In this document: in pieces, positions 51,428 through 56,344 of the stretch
Layout of the letters: every line of letters starts with the position of its first letter
Numbering within the stretch: position 1 is the first letter of the stretch
DNA from: Eimeria necatrix
Taxonomy: Eukaryota > Apicomplexa > Conoidasida > Eucoccidiorida > Eimeriidae
DNA length: 56,344 nt
Direction: 5' to 3'
NCBI RefSeq assembly: GCF_000499385.1
Contig: NW_013652595.1
Location: 1 to 56,344, forward strand
Program-made: the position numbers and the translations under genes
Notes under the pieces: generated by a model
The model's database searches: none
Seen by the model: only the letters and a program-made list of their open reading frames with translations
What the model was told of the DNA's origin: nothing

Positions 51428-52317
51428 CTGACGATTGTAAATATGCATGTGGCATTTCAATGGTTAGTGCGTTATGTGGAGAACCATAGTTTGCAGCTTA
51501 CCGCTATGGAGATGCCAAGCTGCGGATATGTTACTACGCGACGCAGCGTAGTTTGTGTGGCATACCTCTGGTAGAAGTGCCGCACAGTAGTGGTGTTTCA
51601 ACGTAGCAAACCTTTGAAACGAATTGTCTGTATACTGGCGTTGCACGTGGTTTGGGATTTACATGCAGTGGAAGGCATGCTGTGTCAGTAAGTCCAGGAA
51701 CACGGCACGCGTCAAATGTTCGTGGGATGTTGATGAAATCTAAAAAAATAACTCTCATACTATGCGTTTGACGCGGCAAGCGGCTCTCGTGTACTACTAA
51801 CACAAATGTACAAAGCCAACAATGGCTTGAACCTTTGCCCTGCTACGAAACAAATAATCGTGCAGCGGCCGTGCAAGGATGAGCGCTAGCTCGAATTCCA
51901 GTATCATGCATAGCACTTGCGCAAATATTCCACGTAGGTGGCGTTCGCCGTTGCTGCAGCCCCATCTTCCGCCTTTCATGTATTATGCTGAAGCGGAAAC
52001 GTGCATAGCTGCATTGTGAGCACTATGATCCTGCTTCATAGTGAAATCATTTACGGCTGTCAACTGCAGAGCTAATTTGTTCGGTTGGCTTCACTACCAC
52101 TGACACCAGTAATGGCTTGTGACTACAGTATGCATTTTCTGTCAGAGCGGGTGCTTTAGCTGGCTTCATTGGGAACAGTTAGAGATTGAAAGCTACTACA
52201 GTATGTTTTCGTACGATGTCAAGCGCTCGTGAGCGTCATTAGTGCATTTAGCTTTCATACGAATGAACAGCTAGTGCGCCCTGCTGTGGAGGCGGATTAT
52301 GTGCAGAGTGCAGCAGC
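51428..52317 (+). repeat. Satellite unit 5 (890 bp)
   Basis: Complete, with a perfect hairpin at 51533-51552 and the agctttcatacg variant near its end. Confidence 0.95.
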
Positions 52318-53205
52318 CTGACAATTGCGCACATGCGTTTGGCATTTCAACGGTTAGCGCGTTATGTGGGGAACCACAGTTTGCAGAGAACCGCATTGGA
52401 GATGGCAAGCTGCTGATATGTTACTACGCGACGCAGCGTAGTTTGTATGGCGTACCTCTGGTAGGGCTGGCGCGAAGCAGCGGCGTTTCAACATAGCAGA
52501 CACTCGTAACGAATTGATTGTATACTGGCGAGGCGCGTGGATCGGGATTTACGTGCTTTGAAAGGCATGCTCTTTTATTGAGTTCAGGAACACGACAAGC
52601 CTTAGATGTTCGTGGGATATTAATAAATCTAAAAAAGAATGCTCACGCTATGCGTTTGACGCGGCGCGCGACTCCTGTGTACTGCTTGCACAAATGTGCA
52701 AGGCAACAATTATTTGAATAATTCGGCCTTGCTACGAAAAATACATTTGTCCAGCAACCCTGCAAACAGAAGCGGTAGCGCGAACTCCAGTATCATGCAT
52801 AGCACTTGCGCAAAGATTCCACGTAGGAGAGTTCGCCGTGGCTGCAGCCGCCTCTACTGCCTTTCATTCATTATGCTGATGCACAAACGTGCATAGCTGC
52901 ATTGTGAGGACTATAATCCTGCTTGCTAGTGAAATCCTCTACGGCTCTCTACTGCAGAGCTAATTTGTTCCGTTGCCTTCATTGTCAGTGACACCAGTGA
53001 TGGCTAGTGATTACAGTGTGAACTTTCTGTTAGAGTGGGTGCTTTAGCAATCTTTAATGGAAACAGTTAGACAGTTGAATTCATTGCAGTGTGCCTGCGT
53101 ACGCTGGCAAGCGCTCTTGGGTAGCATTAGTGCATTTAGCTTTCGTACGAATGAACAGATAGTGCGTCCTGCTGTAAAGGCGGATTACGTGCACAGTGCA
53201 GCAGT
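52318..53205 (+). repeat. Satellite unit 6 (888 bp)
   Basis: Complete, with a perfect hairpin at 52423-52442. The tactaac motif is lost here (tactgcttgcac at about 52680). Its end carries agctttcgtacg. Confidence 0.95.
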
Positions 53206-54085
53206 CTGACGAGTGTGCACGTGCGTTTGGCACTTCAATAATTAGCGCGTTGTGGGCGAAACCATAGTTTGCAGATAAGCGCTATGGAGATGCCAAGCTG
53301 CTGTTATGTTAGTACGCGACGCAGCGTAGTTTGCATGGCATACCTCCGGTAGGGATGGCGCACGTGGCGGCTTTTTAATATGGCAAACACGTGTAGCGAA
53401 TTGTCTGTATACTGTCACTCCACCTGGTTCGGGTTTACGTGATGTGAAAGGCTTGCTGCTGCTTTAACCCCAGGAACAGGACGCGCGTTAAATGCTCAGG
53501 GGATGTTGATGAATCTAAAAGATTATTTCTCACACTATGCGTTTGGCGCGGCGCGCCCCTCTTGAGTATTACTAACACAAATTTGCAAGGGGAATAATGG
53601 TTTCAATTGTTTGATCCTGCTACACAAAACAAAAATTTGTACAACAACCTTGCAAGGAGGCGGGCTAGCTCGAATTCCAGTATCATGCATAGCACTTGTG
53701 CAAAGACTCCACGTCGGTGGCGTTCGACGTTGCTGCAGCCGCATCTAGTGCCTTTCATGCATTATGCTGATGCTAAAGCGCTCGTAGCTGCATTGCGAGA
53801 GCTCTGACACTGCTTGATAGTGAAATCCTCTACGGCTGTCAACTGCAGAGCTAATTTGTTCGGTTGGTTTCACTATCAGTGACACCAGTGATGGCTAGTG
53901 ATTACAGTATGCATTTTCTGTCAGAGTGGGTGCTTTAGTGAGCGTTAATGGACCCAGTTAGAGATTCAGTGTGCTTGCGTACGCTGCCAAGCGCTGTTGG
54001 GTGTCATTAGTGCATTTAGCGTCTATACGAATAAACAGGAAGTGCGTCCTGCTGTGGAGGCAGATTACGTGCACAGCGCAGCAGG
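53206..54085 (+). repeat. Satellite unit 7 (880 bp)
   Basis: Complete. Contains the gatgctaaagcgctcgta variant at about 53768, which reappears only in the unit two positions on. Confidence 0.95.
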
Positions 54086-54940
54086 CTGACGATTGCGCAC
54101 GTGCAGCGCTGCGCACGGCAGCGCGTTATGTGGGGAACCATAGTGTGGAGATAACCGCTATGGTGATGCCAAGCTGCTGATATACGCTACGACGCGACGC
54201 AGCTTAGTTTTTATGGCGTATCTCTGGTAGGGGTGGCGCAAAGCAGTGGCGGTTCAACATAGCAAACGTTTGTAACAAATCGCCTGTGTACTTTCGCTGA
54301 ATGCGGTTCAGGATTTACGTGCTGTGAAAGGCTGGCTGCTTCATTGAGTCCGGGAACACGACACGCGTTTAATGTTCATGGGATGTTGGTGAATCTAAAA
54401 TAATAATGCTCACACTATGCGTTTGACGCGAGGCTCGCTTCTTGCGTACTACTAACACAAATGTGCAAGTGCAAAAATGAGTTGAATTATTCGATTATTC
54501 TACGGAACAAAATTTGTGCAGCACCCCTGCAAGCAGGAACGCTAGCTCGCATCCCAGTATCATCCATAGCACTTGTGCAAAGATGCGACGCAGGTGGAGC
54601 TCGCCGTTGGCCGAACCCCATCTCCCGCCTTTTATTCATTATGCTGACGCGAAACCGTGTGTAGCTGCATTGTGAGGATTACGATCCTGCTTGATAGTGA
54701 AATCCTCTACGACTCTCAACTGCAGAGCTAATTTGTTCGGTTGGCTTCACTATCAGTGGCACCAGTGATGCCTAGTGATTACAGCGTGCATTTTCTGTCA
54801 CAGTGGGTGCTTCAGCGAGCATTAATGGAAACAGTTAGGGATTTGTATTTATAGCAGTGTGCTTGCGTACGCTGTCGAGTGCTCTTCGGTCAGGGTGTGC
54901 GTCCTGCTGTGGAAGCGAATTATGTGCACAGTGCAGCAGC
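54086..54940 (+). repeat. Satellite unit 8 (855 bp)
   Basis: About 35 bp is missing near 54885, removing the gtgcatttagcgtctatacg block. The unit carries the gaaaccgtgtgtag variant at about 54650, shared with unit 1. Confidence 0.93.
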
Positions 54941-55826
54941 CTGACGATTGTACACATTCATTTGACATTTCAATGGTTAGCACGTTATGTGAAGAACCAT
55001 AGTTTGCGGATAACAGCTATGGAGATGGCAAGCTGCTATGCTACGAAGCGACGCAGTGTAGTTTGTTTGGCATACTTCTGGTAGGGGTGGCGCAAGTAGT
55101 GGCGTTTCAACATAGTAAACACTTGTAACGAATTGTCCGTATACTGGCGCTGCACGTGGCTAGGGATTTACACGCTTTGAAAGGCTTGCTGCTTCATTGA
55201 GTGCAGGAACACGACGCGAGTCAAATGTACGTGGGATGTTGATGAATCAAAAAAAATAATTCTCACACTGTGCATTTGACACGGCTCGCGCCTCTTGTGT
55301 ATTACTGACACAAATGTGCAAAGCCAAAAATGTTTTGAATTATTTGATCCTGCCACGAAAGGAAATGTGTGCAATAACGCTGCAAGCAGGAGCGCTAGCT
55401 CGAATTCCTGTATCATGCATAGCAATTGCGCAAAGGTTCCACCCAGCTGGAGCTCGCCACTGCTGCAGCCACATCTACTGCCTTTCATGCCTTATGCTGA
55501 TGCTAAAGCGCTCGTACCTGCATTGTGAGCACTATGATCCTGCTCGGTAATGAACTCCTCTACGGCTCTCAACTGCAGAGCTAATTTGTTCCGTTGGCTT
55601 CACTATCAGTGACACCAGTGATGGCTAGTGATTACAGCATGAATTTCCTGTCGGAGTGGGTGCTTTAGAGAGCTGTAGTGGACTAAGGTAGAGATTCAAA
55701 TTTATTGCCGCGTGGTTGGGTACGCTGTCAAGCGCTCTTGGGTGTCATTAGTGCATTTAGCATCTATACGAATGAACAGCTAGTGCGTCCTGCTGTGGAG
55801 GCGAATTATGTGCACAGTGCAGCAGG
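54941..55826 (+). repeat. Satellite unit 9 (886 bp)
   Basis: Complete. Shares gatgctaaagcgctcgta (about 55499) with unit 7. The hairpin arms are partly mismatched. Confidence 0.95.
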
Positions 55827-56344
55827 CTGACAATTGTGCGTATGCTTTTGGCATTTCAATGTTTAGCGCGTTGCGTGGAGAACCATAATTTGCAGATAAC
55901 CGCTATGGAGATGCCAAGCTGCTGATACGTTACTACGCGACGCAGTGTAGTTTGTGCGGCATACCTCTGGTAGGGTTGCCGCGAAGAAGTGGGCTTTTAA
56001 CATAGCAAACGCTTGTAACGGACTGCCTTCATACTGGCGCTGCACTTGGTTCGGGATTTACGTGCTGCTGTGAAAGGCGTGCTGCTTCATCGAGTCCAGG
56101 AACACGACGTGTGTTAAGTGTTCGTGGAATGTCGATGAATCTAAAAGCGTAATGCTCACACTATGCGTTTGACGCGACGCGCGCCTCTTGTGTACCACTA
56201 ACACAAATGTGCAAGGGCAAAAGTGGCGTGAATCATTTGGTTTTGCTATGCAACAAAGATTTGTTCAGCAACCTTGCAAGGAGGAGCGCTAGCCCGAATT
56301 CCAGTATCGTGCATAGCATTTATACAAAGATTCCACGTAGGCTG
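55827..56344 (+). repeat. Satellite unit 10, cut by the window end
   Basis: The first 518 bp of a unit. The hairpin is kept with one wobble pair (gtgtagt right arm). Confidence 0.95.

Larger units (their letters stand above)
47812..56344 (+). repeat. Satellite array, ~0.89-kb unit, at least ten units, open to the right
   Basis: The block gcagca(g/c)(g/c/t)ctgac recurs at spacings of 835, 886, 890, 892, 890, 888, 880, 855 and 886, all head to tail. Units are about 85-90% identical by eye. The best kept blocks are tgcgtcctgctgtggaggcg, tactaacacaaatgtgcaag, the actacgc/gcgtagt hairpin and ttccagtatcatgcatagc. The left edge falls inside a unit, near 47812-47826. The array reaches the window end, so its true size is unknown. 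A plus-strand frame ending VHSAAA recurs in units 1 to 4 but starts at TTG in the three 78-codon copies and is broken elsewhere. No telomere-type repeat is seen. Confidence 0.98.

Noticed and set aside
49413..51431. Recurring 78-codon plus-strand frames in satellite units ending VHSAAA
   Set aside because: They begin at TTG, the first ATG is not conserved, substitutions are often non-synonymous, and units 5 onward have stops or frame breaks. Homology alone explains the shared frame.
47812..56344. CRISPR array or telomeric repeat
   Set aside because: Units are ~0.89 kb without a short-repeat and spacer pattern, and no TTAGGG- or TTTAGGG-type runs occur.
1..56344. Bacterial or phage origin
   Set aside because: Coding density is effectively nil and there are no operon-like runs of long frames with ribosome-binding sites.
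1..56344. Organelle-derived inserts, rRNA genes or retroelement polymerase
   Set aside because: I found no recognisable cytochrome, rRNA, snRNA, reverse transcriptase or integrase motif. A database search could still detect diverged pieces that reading by eye would miss.

Overview
No protein-coding or RNA gene can be called with confidence in this window. It reads as eukaryotic nuclear non-coding DNA. No open frame beginning with ATG is longer than about 150 codons on either strand. My estimate for random sequence of this base composition (stop frequency near 0.058 per codon, six frames, 56 kb) puts the longest chance open run at about 145-150 codons, so the longest frames seen are what chance predicts. 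Spot samples range from 32% to 57% GC, with a rough overall value in the mid-forties. CpG steps are common, which argues against a heavily CpG-methylated genome such as a vertebrate. There are no microsatellite tracts, no telomere-type arrays, no recognisable tRNA or rRNA, no reverse transcriptase or transposase motifs, and nothing that looks bacterial.

The window is dominated by duplications of many sizes. From left to right: a dispersed pair of ~410-bp copies (1391-1804 and 4531-4942); a 123-bp tandem pair at 6.0 kb; an array with ~0.95-kb units at 12.1-14.95 kb, in which one unit has lost about half its length; a 34-bp tandem pair at 16.8 kb; a strongly degenerate array at 23.3-27.0 kb with anchors about 0.83-0.86 kb apart, containing one segment in inverted orientation; a 150-bp direct repeat pair at 34.6 and 36.4 kb; 29-bp and 193-bp tandem duplications at 38.1-38.6 kb; a ~200-bp element with ~35-bp terminal inverted repeats at 40.7 kb; a ~0.25-kb tandem duplication at 45.2-45.7 kb; and a satellite of ~0.89-kb units from about 47.81 kb to the right edge (ten units, the last cut by the window end).

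Several strong inverted repeats stand out. The best is a perfect 24-bp stem with a 3-nt loop at 1849-1899, followed directly by a second hairpin. A 15-bp stem with one mismatch lies at 39946-39983. A 10-bp hairpin is preserved in two diverged copies of the 24-25 kb array.

The organism cannot be named. A few short translated stretches in the first 5 kb carry cysteine spacing reminiscent of the SRS (SAG1-related) surface-antigen domain of coccidian parasites. This would suit a gene-poor, duplication-rich region of a coccidian genome, but the evidence is weak and frame-broken. The most plausible overall reading is a gene-poor, perhaps subtelomere-like or heterochromatic block that grew by local duplication and unequal exchange.
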